From Wenzhouxiangella limi (GTDB taxonomy: Bacteria > Pseudomonadota > Gammaproteobacteria > Xanthomonadales > Wenzhouxiangellaceae): DNA of 64,000 nucleotides. Both the position numbers and the translations under genes were made by a program. Each line of letters opens with the position of its first letter. Position 1 is the stretch's first letter. The DNA lies in NCBI RefSeq assembly GCF_010499265.1, contig NZ_JAAGSC010000040.1:1-64000 (forward strand). The letters are read 5' to 3'. Below, in pieces: positions 25,931 through 34,103 of this stretch. The notes beneath the pieces were generated by a model that searched no databases, had not been told where the DNA came from, and saw only the letters and a list, made by a program, of their open reading frames with translations.

Positions 25931-26493
25931 GGTCCGGCCGCCTCCGGTCCGGGTCCAAGCAGGTTGCGCAGGCGCTTGACCGCGTAGCGCAGGCGGCTTT
26001 TGACCGTCTCGCGCCCGACCCCGCTGTGGGCGGCGATATCGGCCAGCGACAGTCCAGCCTCCTGCTGCAAAAGAAAGGCCTCGCGCTGTTCGGTCGACAG
26101 CTGCATCAGGGCCTGGCGCAGCTGCTGAGCCTGCTGATCGCGCGCGCTGGCCGAGTCGGGCTGCTGTTCGCTTGGCGCGGCGAGCCTGAGTTCGTCGAAC
26201 TCACCGCTGCTGCCTTGCCGCTCGAGTGCGCGCCAGTGATCAACCAGGCGGTTGTGGGCGATGCGGAAGGCGTAGCGCTTGAAGCCTCGACTTTTACGGA
26301 AACGCGCTCGGGCATCGATGATGCGCGACCAGACGTCCTGGTACAGGTCATCGGCCGCCGCCCGGTCGCCCAGGGCATGCAAAAGGTAGCGATAAAGCGG
26401 TTGGCGATAGCGTTCATACAGCACCTCGAAAGCGCGCGCTTCACCGCGGGCATAGGCCAGCATGAGGTCGTCGTCGGTGCGCGCGTCGTCCAT
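25927..26493 (-). CDS. ECF-type RNA polymerase sigma factor
   Basis: 188 residues with region 2 (LMLAYARGEARAFEVLYERYRQPLYRYLLHALGD, then ADDLYQDVWSRIIDARARF and KRYAFRIAHNRLVDHWR) and region 4 (MQLSTEQREAFLLQQEAGLSLADIAAHSGVGRETVKSRLRYAVKRLR). Regions 1 and 3 are absent, as in extracytoplasmic-function sigma factors. It would direct a small regulon, possibly its own operon with the von Willebrand lipoprotein upstream. The downstream partner gene starts within its stop codon. Confidence 0.92.
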   Translation of the reverse strand: MDDARTDDDLMLAYARGEARAFEVLYERYRQPLYRYLLHALGDRAAADDLYQDVWSRIIDARARFRKSRGFKRYAFRIAHNRLVDHWRALERQGSSGEFDELRLAAPSEQQPDSASARDQQAQQLRQALMQLSTEQREAFLLQQEAGLSLADIAAHSGVGRETVKSRLRYAVKRLRNLLGPGPEAAGP

Positions 26494-26511
26494 CGGGCAA
26501 GACTAACCAAT

Positions 26512-26536
26512 CCCGGCCCCGCGCGTCGGGGCCGGG
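26512..26536. repeat. Nine-base-pair GC hairpin between lipoprotein and sigma genes
   Basis: CCCGGCCCC-GCGCGTC-GGGGCCGGG lies in the short gap (26494-26545) after the lipoprotein stop. No T-run follows on the minus strand, so it is not a standard intrinsic terminator. It may stabilise the upstream message or set the ratio of lipoprotein to sigma factor. Confidence 0.4.
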
Positions 26537-26545
26537 GGCGGTTGG

Positions 26546-28228
26546 TCAACGCCTGGCCAGCGACAGGCTCTCGGCCAGCCGGATCAGCTGCAGGAACTCG
26601 CCGCGGTAGCCGTCCGTATCATCGCCGCGGGCCTGGCTGGCCAGGGCGTGGATATCGGCCAGCGTGAACTGCTCCAAATGCTCACCGCCGCGCAGGTGCT
26701 GGCCGAAGGCGGCCACGGCTGCGGCGAAGGCCAGGTTGTCGCTCGCGGCGGGCTTGTCGGTCGACCGCACGGGTGTTTCGAGCAGCTGGCTGACCGATTC
26801 GCCTGGCGTTTTGTAGCGCAGCCGCACGAACGCCAGTTCATCGCCGTGGGCGCTGTCGGACTGGGAAGCCTGTTCACCGTAGCGCAACGGGTCGATGCGC
26901 TCGCCGCCGCTGCCGGTCAGGGCGACCTCGTACAGCGCAGTGACAGTGTGTCCGGCGCCGATATCACCGGCATCGACGGCGTCGTTGTTGAAGTCCTCGC
27001 GCTCGAGCTGGCGATTCTCGTAGCCGATCAGGCGGTACTCGGCGACCACGGCGGGGTTGAACTCGACCTGGATCTTGACGTCGCTGGCGATCGTCATCAG
27101 GGTGGAATGGCGCTCCTCGACCAGCACTTTACGGGCCTCGCTCAGGGTGTCGATGTAGGCGCTGTTGCCGTCGCCGGCCGCGGCCAGCTGGTCCATCAGG
27201 TAGTCGTTGTAGTTGCCGCCGCCCACGCCCAGCGTGGTCAGGCTGATGCCGGACTCGCGCTGCCGGCGAATCAGATCGAGCAGAGCCTCCTGGTCGACCG
27301 TGCCGACGTTGAAGTCACCGTCGGTGGCCAGGATCACGCGGTTGATGCCGCCTTTGATAAAGCCCTGGCGGGCCTGGCCGTAGGCCATGCGGAGGCCGTC
27401 GCCGCCGTTGGTTGAGCCGCCGGCCTGGAGCTGGTCCAGCGCCGCCATGATGGTTGCGGTCTGGTCGCCGGCGGTGGATTCCAGCACCACGCCGGTTCGG
27501 GCGGCATAGACCACAAGGGCGATCCGGTCGTTGGCACCCAGCTGGCGGGCCAGCAGCTTCAGGCCGTTGACCACCAGCGGCAGTCGATCGGGTCCGTTCA
27601 TCGAGCCGGACACGTCAACCAGGAACACCAGGTTGGCCGGCGGGATGTCCTCCGGCGCAGGCGCATGGCCGCGAATGCCGATCTGCACCAGCCGGGTGCG
27701 GGCGTTCCACGGCGTGGCGGTCTGCTCGACGCTGACGCTGAACGGTGCCTGACGCGGATCCGGCCGCGGATAGTCGTAGCCGAAGTAGTTGATCATCTCT
27801 TCGACCCGGACGGCGTCGGCGGACGGCAGGCGGCCGCTCTGGAGCATCCGCCGGACGTTGGCGTAGCTGCCGGTATCGACGTCGATGCTGAAAGTCGAGA
27901 CCGGGTCTTCGGCGGCTCGGCGGACGGGGTTGTCGTCGAAGTGCCGGTAGCGCTCGCGGTTCTGGTTCTGCGGCCGGTTGCCCGGATGGGTCGGTTGCCC
28001 CAGGACACGGCTGGCGTGGGCCGCGTCGCTGACAGCAATGCGCGGGGAGACGGCGATTTGCTCCAGTGCCACGGCCACTTCGGGCTCGGTGGGTGGGTGC
28101 AAGACCTCAGGCTGGGCCGGGGCGAAGGTGTCGTTGCCCGCTTGCCGGTCGGTTTCCGGTGCGCTGCAGCCGACCGCGGTCAGGACGGCCGCCAGGCCGA
28201 TCATCAGGAGGGGTTTTGTGCTTTTCAT
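26546..28228 (-). CDS. von Willebrand factor A lipoprotein (YfbK-like)
   Basis: 560 residues with a lipoprotein signal (LAAVLTAVGC). The N-terminal YfbK domain contains DPVSTFSIDVDTGSYANVRRML and VRVEEMINYFGYDY. A von Willebrand A domain follows, with an intact metal site (LVFLVDVSGSM, about residue 210; LQAGGSTNGGDGL; VILATDGDFNVG). A C-terminal domain with LVEERHSTLMTIASDVKIQVEFNP and FAAAVAAFGQHLRG corresponds to DUF3520. Attached to a membrane on the periplasmic side, it likely binds a partner in a Mg2+-dependent way. First gene of a three-gene unit with an ECF sigma factor and its presumed anti-sigma factor. Confidence 0.9.
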   Translation of the reverse strand: MKSTKPLLMIGLAAVLTAVGCSAPETDRQAGNDTFAPAQPEVLHPPTEPEVAVALEQIAVSPRIAVSDAAHASRVLGQPTHPGNRPQNQNRERYRHFDDNPVRRAAEDPVSTFSIDVDTGSYANVRRMLQSGRLPSADAVRVEEMINYFGYDYPRPDPRQAPFSVSVEQTATPWNARTRLVQIGIRGHAPAPEDIPPANLVFLVDVSGSMNGPDRLPLVVNGLKLLARQLGANDRIALVVYAARTGVVLESTAGDQTATIMAALDQLQAGGSTNGGDGLRMAYGQARQGFIKGGINRVILATDGDFNVGTVDQEALLDLIRRQRESGISLTTLGVGGGNYNDYLMDQLAAAGDGNSAYIDTLSEARKVLVEERHSTLMTIASDVKIQVEFNPAVVAEYRLIGYENRQLEREDFNNDAVDAGDIGAGHTVTALYEVALTGSGGERIDPLRYGEQASQSDSAHGDELAFVRLRYKTPGESVSQLLETPVRSTDKPAASDNLAFAAAVAAFGQHLRGGEHLEQFTLADIHALASQARGDDTDGYRGEFLQLIRLAESLSLARR

Positions 28229-28309
28229 GGGTCAGACTCCTTGGCAGGGTGATTGAGCGTTCACCACAAACAACGTCCGGACCGGCGAAAAGGGGTTAAA
28301 CCGGCGATG

Positions 28310-28336
28310 TTGATTCCGTTTGGCGCCCCGTATACT
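28310..28336 (+). promoter_or_regulatory. Weak candidate promoter for the four-domain lipoprotein
   Basis: TATACT at 28331-28336 with TTGATT 15 bases upstream; the spacer is short. It is the only promoter-like pair in the divergent 28229-28368 gap. Confidence 0.3.
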
Positions 28337-28368
28337 AGAAACATCGACTGACCTGAAGGAAATTCCCC

Positions 28369-29682
28369 ATGACCATCGTCCGCAGACTGGCTCTGATTTT
28401 TGCTGTCGGCGCGCTGGCCGCCTGTGGTGCCGGTGACGCGCCCGAAAACGATCGCGAAGCCGAGACGGCGTCGCAGGCCAAGCCCGAGGGGCTGGTGGTC
28501 CGCGGCCAGCTGTACTATCTCGAGCGCATTGCGCTGACGCCCGACAGCCTGGCGGTGGTCGAGGTCCGCGACGGTCAGGGTCCGGGTGCGCAGCTGCTGG
28601 CCGAATCTCGCGAGGAGCTGGGTAACCGTCAGGTGCCGATCGGCTTTGAGCTGCAGATCGACCCCGAGGCGGTTGAGGCATCGGACGCGCTGGTGCTACA
28701 GGCCGGGATCGTCTCCAGCCCGGGGCCGCTGCGCGTCACCGAGCCGGTCACCATCGAGCAGCGCTCCGGCGAGCTCGAGGTGGGGCAGCTCCGGCTCAGC
28801 CCGGTGCCGCAGATCGCCTTTGGCGTGACGTATCAATGCGCTGAGCGCAGCGTGGTGGTCGGGGCGCTGGGAGAGCAGGACTGGCTGGTTGTCGACAACG
28901 AGGTCTATGCCCTGAGCGCGCAGCCAGCCGCCTCCGGGGCGCGCTATGTTGCCGTGGACGACAGCGACACCGAGTTCTGGAGCAAGGGCGACGAGGCAAC
29001 GGTGCGCGTGCGCGGCGAGAGGCTGCCGACCTGCGACCGGGTTGTTGCGCCGGAGCTCCCCTTTACCGCCCGCGGCCAGGAGCCGGGCTGGCATCTTCGG
29101 ATCGATGAGGAAGCGATCGTGCTTCGCGCCCACTACGGCGAGCAGGACCTGACCTTTCCGCCGGCGCCCGCGCAGATCAGCGCCGCCGATTTTCGCTATG
29201 AAACCGAAAGCGAAGACCACCGCCTGACCGTGTTGGTCGATCGCCAGGCCTGTTCCGATACCATGGCGGATCTGGTCTATCCCTACCGCGTTCGCTATAC
29301 CCTCGACGGTGTTGCCGAGCTGGGCTGTGGCGGTGACCCGGCCGAGGTGCTGATGGGCGGTGAATGGCAGATTGAGCAGATCGGCGATGAACCGGTGGTC
29401 GCCGGCACCGAGCCGACGATCGAGTTCCGGTTCGAGGACGGTGAGGCGCGCTTTGCCGGTCGCGCTTCCTGCAACCGCTACATGGGCGGGTTCAACCTGA
29501 CCGGCGAAGGCCTTGAACTCACGCCGGCCGCCAGCACGCTGATGGCCTGTCCGGACGAGGCCCAGGCTCTACAGGAAAGACGCCTGCAGGCCCTGCTCGG
29601 CGAGGTTTACGGTTTCGGGATCGACGACAGCGGTCGCTTGCTGTTGCGCACGAGCGGTGGCGATATCGTCGCCGCCCACTAG
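28369..29682 (+). CDS. Four-domain lipoprotein: YbaY, MliC-like, COG3650-like, META
   Basis: 437 residues with lipobox LAAC near residue 19. A YbaY-type domain (residues about 42-132: VVRGQLYYLERIAL, VPIGFELQIDP, RVTEPVTIE) is followed by an MliC-like lysozyme-inhibitor domain (about 150-225: VTYQCAERSVVVG, DTEFWSKGDEATVRV, LPTC). Next is a COG3650-like domain (about 230-325: PGWHLRIDEEAIVLRAHYG, LVDRQACSDTMADLVYPYRV), and last a META/HslJ domain (about 328-437: GGEWQIEQIGDEPVV, FAGRASCNRYMGGFNL, STLMACPDEAQALQERRLQALL). All four occur in envelope-stress proteins. Such a fusion would place several binding modules on one anchor facing the periplasm. Confidence 0.85.
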   Translation: MTIVRRLALIFAVGALAACGAGDAPENDREAETASQAKPEGLVVRGQLYYLERIALTPDSLAVVEVRDGQGPGAQLLAESREELGNRQVPIGFELQIDPEAVEASDALVLQAGIVSSPGPLRVTEPVTIEQRSGELEVGQLRLSPVPQIAFGVTYQCAERSVVVGALGEQDWLVVDNEVYALSAQPAASGARYVAVDDSDTEFWSKGDEATVRVRGERLPTCDRVVAPELPFTARGQEPGWHLRIDEEAIVLRAHYGEQDLTFPPAPAQISAADFRYETESEDHRLTVLVDRQACSDTMADLVYPYRVRYTLDGVAELGCGGDPAEVLMGGEWQIEQIGDEPVVAGTEPTIEFRFEDGEARFAGRASCNRYMGGFNLTGEGLELTPAASTLMACPDEAQALQERRLQALLGEVYGFGIDDSGRLLLRTSGGDIVAAH

Positions 29683-29699
29683 CCCCGCCTGCCCGGGAC

Positions 29700-30341
29700 C
29701 TATTCGTCGAGCAGGTCGGGTTGGCGGCGTTCTTCCGGCGGGTCAAACAACCGGACTTTCTTGCCGCCGTGGAAGACCAGCTTGAACTCGCGCCGGCTGA
29801 CCGGCACGTAGCGGTCGTTGCCGCCGATCTCGACCTGGGCGCCTTCGGTGGCGGCGTAGCCGTGCTCGTCGACGCGCACCACCATCGTGGCCTTTGCGCC
29901 GGTATGGCAGATGGTCTTGAGCTCCTTGAGTTCGTCGGCCCAGGCCAGCAGGTAGCGGCTGCCCTCGAACAGCTCGCCGCGAAAGTCCGTTCTCAGGCCA
30001 AAAGCCAGTACCGGGATCTTGAGCTCATCGACGATTTCGCTCAAGCCGTAGACCTGGTCGCGCGTAAAAAACTGCGACTCGTCGGTGAGAACGCAGTGGA
30101 TATTGCCGTCGGCGAGTTCGTTTTTGACCAGCCTCAGCGGGTCATCTTCGGGCCCGACGGCCAGCGCCGGCGCCTCGATGCCCACCCGCGAACGAATCAC
30201 GCCGCCGCCGGCGCGGCTGTCGATGGCCGGACTGAGCAGCAGCGGACGCATGCCGCGCTCGGAGTAGTTGTAGGCCGACTGCAGCAGGACCGTGGTCTTG
30301 CCCGCGTTCATGGTCGAGTAGTAGAAATACAGCTTGGCCAC
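29700..30341 (-). CDS. tdk: Thymidine kinase
   Basis: 213-residue type II thymidine kinase for pyrimidine salvage, phosphorylating deoxythymidine with ATP in the cytoplasm. Walker A is STMNAGKTT, the magnesium/catalytic segment is LTDESQFF, and the lasso and substrate loop are in VIGGND-like [17 protein letters not shown]. The zinc cysteines found in many family members are only partly kept (ICHTGAK), which is common in this proteobacterial branch. Convergent with the lipoprotein gene. Confidence 0.95.
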   Translation of the reverse strand: MAKLYFYYSTMNAGKTTVLLQSAYNYSERGMRPLLLSPAIDSRAGGGVIRSRVGIEAPALAVGPEDDPLRLVKNELADGNIHCVLTDESQFFTRDQVYGLSEIVDELKIPVLAFGLRTDFRGELFEGSRYLLAWADELKELKTICHTGAKATMVVRVDEHGYAATEGAQVEIGGNDRYVPVSRREFKLVFHGGKKVRLFDPPEERRQPDLLDE

Positions 30342-30356
30342 GCTCAGGCCAGTTGA

Positions 30357-30866
30357 TCAGCGGCGTGGGGTGTCGGTACGCACGTCCAGCCACAGCACGC
30401 TGCGATCCGGGTGAGCGTCGATCCATTCGTGCAAGACCTCGGCCACCTGGTCGCATTCGTCACAGTCGAGCCGGCGATAAAAAGCAAGGGTGACGTCGGC
30501 GAGCGGCAGATCCTCGATCGCGATGCGGTCGCCTTCCGGGGTCCGGGTCCGCTCGAGCAGCCGATCCAGTCGGACCATGGAGCGTTCGCCGCGGTTGGAC
30601 TGGATGATCATTTCGAGCTCGCGCAGGAAGCCGGGCCGGAAGCCGCCGAGGTGGAAAGCGGCCGAGAGCTCGGCGTGATAGACGTAGAGCTGCGGTACGC
30701 GGACCACGATGCCGTCGGTCTTGGCGGCGGTGCGCAGGTTGCCGACCACCCGCTGCTGCTGGGCCATGACTTCGTAGCGCTGGAACAGCTCGATTTTCTC
30801 AAGCTCGGCCGCAGCTGAGAGCGGCAGCGCACCCGCGCAGAATAGGAGAATCGCGATTCGCAACAT
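30357..30866 (-). CDS. Unknown periplasmic protein with CxxC
   Basis: 169 residues with a signal peptide (RIAILLFCAGALPLSAAA). No family was recognised. It has a glutamine-rich early part (VMAQQQRVVGNLRTAAK), a middle with VPQLYVYHAELSAAFHLGGFRPGFL, and a single DCDECD motif near residue 139, which could be a thiol-redox or metal pair. It is encoded 15 bases downstream-side of tdk (same strand, upstream in transcription) and divergent from rep. Confidence 0.6.
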   Translation of the reverse strand: MLRIAILLFCAGALPLSAAAELEKIELFQRYEVMAQQQRVVGNLRTAAKTDGIVVRVPQLYVYHAELSAAFHLGGFRPGFLRELEMIIQSNRGERSMVRLDRLLERTRTPEGDRIAIEDLPLADVTLAFYRRLDCDECDQVAEVLHEWIDAHPDRSVLWLDVRTDTPRR

Positions 30867-30949
30867 GCGCTCAGTATATCGTCTGGGCTGTGGGTGACCG
30901 GTGCCCGATCGGCTACAATCTCGCGCCCCGCCTTCGCCACAGCGATTCG

Positions 30950-32941
30950 ATGATCCAGCTCAATCCCCAGCAAAAGGCAGCGGTCACGCACCTGGGCTCG
31001 CCCCTGCTGGTGCTGGCCGGGGCGGGCTCGGGCAAGACCCGGGTGATCACCGAAAAAATCGCCTGGCTGATCGATCGCGGCCATTACCCGCCCGACCGGA
31101 TCGCCGCGATCACCTTCACCAACAAGGCCGCGCGCGAGATGAAGACGCGCGTGAGCAAGCGCTTGAAGCGCGGCCGGGCCGAAGGTCTGACGGTCTGCAC
31201 CTTTCACTCGCTGGGCTGGCGCATCCTGCGCGAGGAGCCCGAAGCCAGCGGAAGGCGCAAGGGCTTGAGCATTCTTGATCAGCACACGGCCGCCGACCTG
31301 GTGCGCGAACTGCTGCCGGCCGGGGCCAAGAACGACATGGTCTACGCGGTCCAGGCCGGCATCGGCCGCTACAAGGACGCCGGCATTGAACCCGAGGCGG
31401 CCCTGGCCCGCGCCGAGGACGACAACGATGCCCGCGCCGCGCGCCTGTACCGGGAATACTGCGATCGTCTGAGCGCGCTCAACGCGGTCGATTTCGACGA
31501 CCTGATCGCGCTGCCGGCCAAGCTTCTGTCCGACCCGGTCGTCCGGACCCGCTGGCGCCGGCGCCTGGCCTATCTGCTGGTCGATGAGTATCAGGACACC
31601 AGCGCCGCCCAGTACCGGCTGCTGCAGCAGCTCGTCGGTGACCTCGGCGCGTTCACCGCCGTAGGCGACGACGACCAGTCGATTTACGGCTGGCGCGGCG
31701 CGCGACCGGAAAACCTGAGCCTGCTGGCGGCCGACTTCCCCAACCTGGCGGTGGTGAAGCTGGAGCAGAACTATCGTTCCACCGGCAAGATTCTGCAGGC
31801 CGCCAACGCCGTCATCGCCGGCAACCCCCATGAGCTGGAAAAGAAACTGTGGAGCGAGCTGGGTCCCGGCGACCAACTGACGGTCATGACCTATGCCGAC
31901 GAGGCCGACGAAGCCGAAGGGATCGCGCGTGACATCCTCGGCGCCCATCACGGCAGCCGGGTGGCCTGGGGCGAGTGTGCGGTGCTGTACCGCTCCAACT
32001 TTCAGGCCCGGGCGCTGGAGCAGCAGTTGCGCGAGCACGGCATTCCCTACCTTGTATCGGGCGGTCCGAGCTGGTTTGATGCGCGCGAAATTCGCGACGG
32101 CTTGTCCTACCTGCGCCTGCTGGTCAATCCGCAAGACAACCCGGCTTTCCTGAGGGTGGCCAACGCCCCGCGCCGCGGCCTGGGCTCGAGCGCGATGGCG
32201 CGCCTGGGCAGTTACGCCGATGCGACCGGCAAAAGCCTGTTCGACGCCGCGCTGGATCCGCTGTTCCAGGCCGAGCTGGGCGCAAATACGGCACGCGCCT
32301 TCCGCGTTTTCACCAACCTGCTGATCGAATTCAATGATCGGGTCGAGCGTTGCGAGCTCAGCGACATCGGCCCGGTTTTCGCCGAGCTGATGGATCACGT
32401 CGACTACCTGGAGTGGCTGACCGGACAAGACGATGAGCCGAAAAAAGCCGACCGCCGCCGCCGCAACCTGGACGACCTGACCGGCTGGATCACCCGCTTG
32501 GGCAGCGACGTCGATTCGGCCCAGGAACTGCTGGCGCGGGTCTCGCTGGTGGCCGGGCCGGACGATGACCGCAACGACGGCGCCGACCTGGTCCGGCTGA
32601 TGACCCTGCACGCGGCCAAGGGGCTGGAGTTCCCGCGCGTGTGGCTGGCCGGCTGCGAGGAAGGCCTGCTGCCGCATCAGAAAAGCATCGACGAGGGCCA
32701 GATCGAAGAGGAGCGCCGGCTGATGTACGTCGGCATCACCCGCGCCGGGCGCCGCCTGGTCATCAGTCACTGCCGGGCTCGCCGGCGGCAGCGCGAAAGC
32801 CGGGAATGTCAGCCCAGTCGTTTTCTTGACGAGCTGCCGCCAGAGATTGTCGATTGGCCGGGCCGGGCCGGCAAGGAAAAGCCGACCGCCGACGATGCCA
32901 AGGCCAATATTGCAGCGCTCAAAGCCCTGCTGGAGGGCTGA
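30950..32941 (+). CDS. rep: ATP-dependent DNA helicase Rep
   Basis: 663-residue superfamily 1A 3'-5' helicase that helps replication forks pass obstacles. Motif I is LAGAGSGKTRVITEKIAWLI, Ia is ITFTNKAAREM, II is LLVDEYQDTSAAQYRLL, III is GDDDQSIYGWRGA, IV is LEQNYRSTGKIL, V is LMTLHAAKGLEFPRVWL and VI is YVGITRAGRRLVIS. ATG at 30950 gives the standard start MIQLNPQQKAAV; the frame continues upstream without similarity. Length and the Rep-like 2B region favour Rep over UvrD. Confidence 0.94.
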   Translation: MIQLNPQQKAAVTHLGSPLLVLAGAGSGKTRVITEKIAWLIDRGHYPPDRIAAITFTNKAAREMKTRVSKRLKRGRAEGLTVCTFHSLGWRILREEPEASGRRKGLSILDQHTAADLVRELLPAGAKNDMVYAVQAGIGRYKDAGIEPEAALARAEDDNDARAARLYREYCDRLSALNAVDFDDLIALPAKLLSDPVVRTRWRRRLAYLLVDEYQDTSAAQYRLLQQLVGDLGAFTAVGDDDQSIYGWRGARPENLSLLAADFPNLAVVKLEQNYRSTGKILQAANAVIAGNPHELEKKLWSELGPGDQLTVMTYADEADEAEGIARDILGAHHGSRVAWGECAVLYRSNFQARALEQQLREHGIPYLVSGGPSWFDAREIRDGLSYLRLLVNPQDNPAFLRVANAPRRGLGSSAMARLGSYADATGKSLFDAALDPLFQAELGANTARAFRVFTNLLIEFNDRVERCELSDIGPVFAELMDHVDYLEWLTGQDDEPKKADRRRRNLDDLTGWITRLGSDVDSAQELLARVSLVAGPDDDRNDGADLVRLMTLHAAKGLEFPRVWLAGCEEGLLPHQKSIDEGQIEEERRLMYVGITRAGRRLVISHCRARRRQRESRECQPSRFLDELPPEIVDWPGRAGKEKPTADDAKANIAALKALLEG

Positions 32942-32961
32942 AGCGGGGTACCATTCCGGTC

Positions 32962-33417
32962 ATGACCGCTTTTGCCCGATACTGGCTGCTTCCCCTGTGC
33001 GCGCTGCTGGCGCTGAGCGCGTGCCGGGCCGAGGAACCGTGGGTCGAGGTCAATGGCCAGCGGTTCGAGGTCGAAATCGCAGCCGACGACCAGTCGCGGG
33101 CCATGGGCCTGATGTTTCGCGACGAGCTGGCCGAAGATCGCGGCATGTTCTTCCTGTTCCGGCGCGAGGCCCCGCGCTCGTTCTGGATGATGAATACCCG
33201 GATTCCGCTGGATATCATCTACCTCGACCGCGAGCTGCGCGTGGTCAGCATCGTCGCCAACGCCCGCCCGTGCCGACGGTCGCCGTGCCCGAGCTACCCC
33301 AGTCGCGGGCCGGCGCAGTTCGTCCTCGAACTCAACGCCGGCCAGGCGGCCGCGATGGGGCTCGAGCCGGGCGATCAGTTGTCCGTGGCGGGTATCGACC
33401 TCGACTCGGCGCGGTAG
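32962..33417 (+). CDS. DUF192 lipoprotein
   Basis: 151 residues with a lipobox (LLALSAC) followed by the DUF192 core: VEVNGQRFEVEIAADDQSRAMGLMFRDELAEDRGMFFLF, then FWMMNTRIPLDIIYLDRELRVV, then FVLELNAGQAAAMGLEPGD. The family is a small beta-rich fold of unknown role, often secreted. Twenty bases after rep, so probably co-transcribed. Confidence 0.88.
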   Translation: MTAFARYWLLPLCALLALSACRAEEPWVEVNGQRFEVEIAADDQSRAMGLMFRDELAEDRGMFFLFRREAPRSFWMMNTRIPLDIIYLDRELRVVSIVANARPCRRSPCPSYPSRGPAQFVLELNAGQAAAMGLEPGDQLSVAGIDLDSAR

Positions 33418-33445
33418 CCAGGACTGTTTTTTCGGCCGTCAGTTC

Positions 33446-33474
33446 TTGATTCGAGTCGAATCCTGGGGTATAAA
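33446..33474 (+). promoter_or_regulatory. Promoter of rpmB-rpmG
   Basis: TTGATT, 17-base spacer, TATAAA, 37 bases before the rpmB start. Strong spacing and a GC-rich discriminator, as expected for a ribosomal-protein operon. Confidence 0.7.
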
Positions 33475-33511
33475 GGCGGGCTAGTTTCGTATTTGCCAGG
33501 ATTGAATCGTC

Positions 33512-33748
33512 ATGTCCCGAGTGTGTCAGGTGACCGGCAAGCGCCCGCTGGTCGGAAATAACGTCTCCCACGCCAACAACAGAACCAGAAAGCGCTCGCT
33601 GCCGAATCTGCACAGCCATCGCTTCTGGGTCGAAAGCGAGAATCGCTGGGTGAAGCTGCGCGTGTCCACCAAGGGACTGCGCGTAATCGACAAAAACGGA
33701 ATCGACCGGGTGCTCGCCGACATGCGCGCGCGTGGCGAAAAGGTTTAA
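33512..33748 (+). CDS. rpmB: 50S ribosomal protein L28
   Basis: 78 residues: [27 protein letters not shown] is the L28 signature, followed by [14 protein letters not shown] and [17 protein letters not shown]. Full length, with the usual first position in the rpmB-rpmG pair. The single Cys at position 5 means it is not the four-cysteine zinc form. Confidence 0.98.
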   Translation: MSRVCQVTGKRPLVGNNVSHANNRTRKRSLPNLHSHRFWVESENRWVKLRVSTKGLRVIDKNGIDRVLADMRARGEKV

Positions 33749-33760
33749 AGGAGAGTCAGC

Positions 33761-33928
33761 ATGGCAGGTAGCGCTCGCGACAAGATCAGGATGGTCTCAT
33801 CGGCCGGCACGGGTCATTTCTATACCACCAATAAAAACAAGAAGAACACCCCGCAAAAGCTGGAGTTCAAGAAATACGACCCGGTGGTCCGCAAGCACGT
33901 GATCTACAAGGAAGCGAAGATCAAATAA
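33761..33928 (+). CDS. rpmG: 50S ribosomal protein L33
   Basis: 55 residues, encoded 12 bases after rpmB behind a GGAGAG site. [21 protein letters not shown] and [19 protein letters not shown] are the L33 signatures. It lacks the CxxC pairs, so it is the zinc-independent form typical of Gammaproteobacteria. The gene is followed by an intrinsic terminator. Confidence 0.97.
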   Translation: MAGSARDKIRMVSSAGTGHFYTTNKNKKNTPQKLEFKKYDPVVRKHVIYKEAKIK

Positions 33929-33961
33929 CCGAACGCCCGTCGGAACGATCTGAACGTCAAG

Positions 33962-33988
33962 CGCCGGGCCCCAAGCCCGGCGTTTTTT
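33962..33988 (+). terminator. Rho-independent terminator after rpmG
   Basis: CGCCGGGC-cccaa-GCCCGGCG stem of eight base pairs followed by TTTTTT. Confidence 0.9.
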
Positions 33989-34103
33989 ATGCCGCCCGTC
34001 TGAGAGGCGGCCCGGACTTGCTTCTGCTAGACTGGAAGTAACCAGAACTTATCGTGCATTTGCCGTTCCAACAACACTGCTGTCACCTTACAAAGCGACA
34101 CCG

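Noticed and set aside
29700-30341. Missing zinc cysteines in thymidine kinase as a sign of inactivity
   Set aside because: All catalytic and substrate motifs are intact and this branch of the family often lacks the cysteines.
30608-32770. 720-codon open frame opposite rep
   Set aside because: Codon-mirror artefact of a GC-rich gene; rep has all seven helicase motifs.
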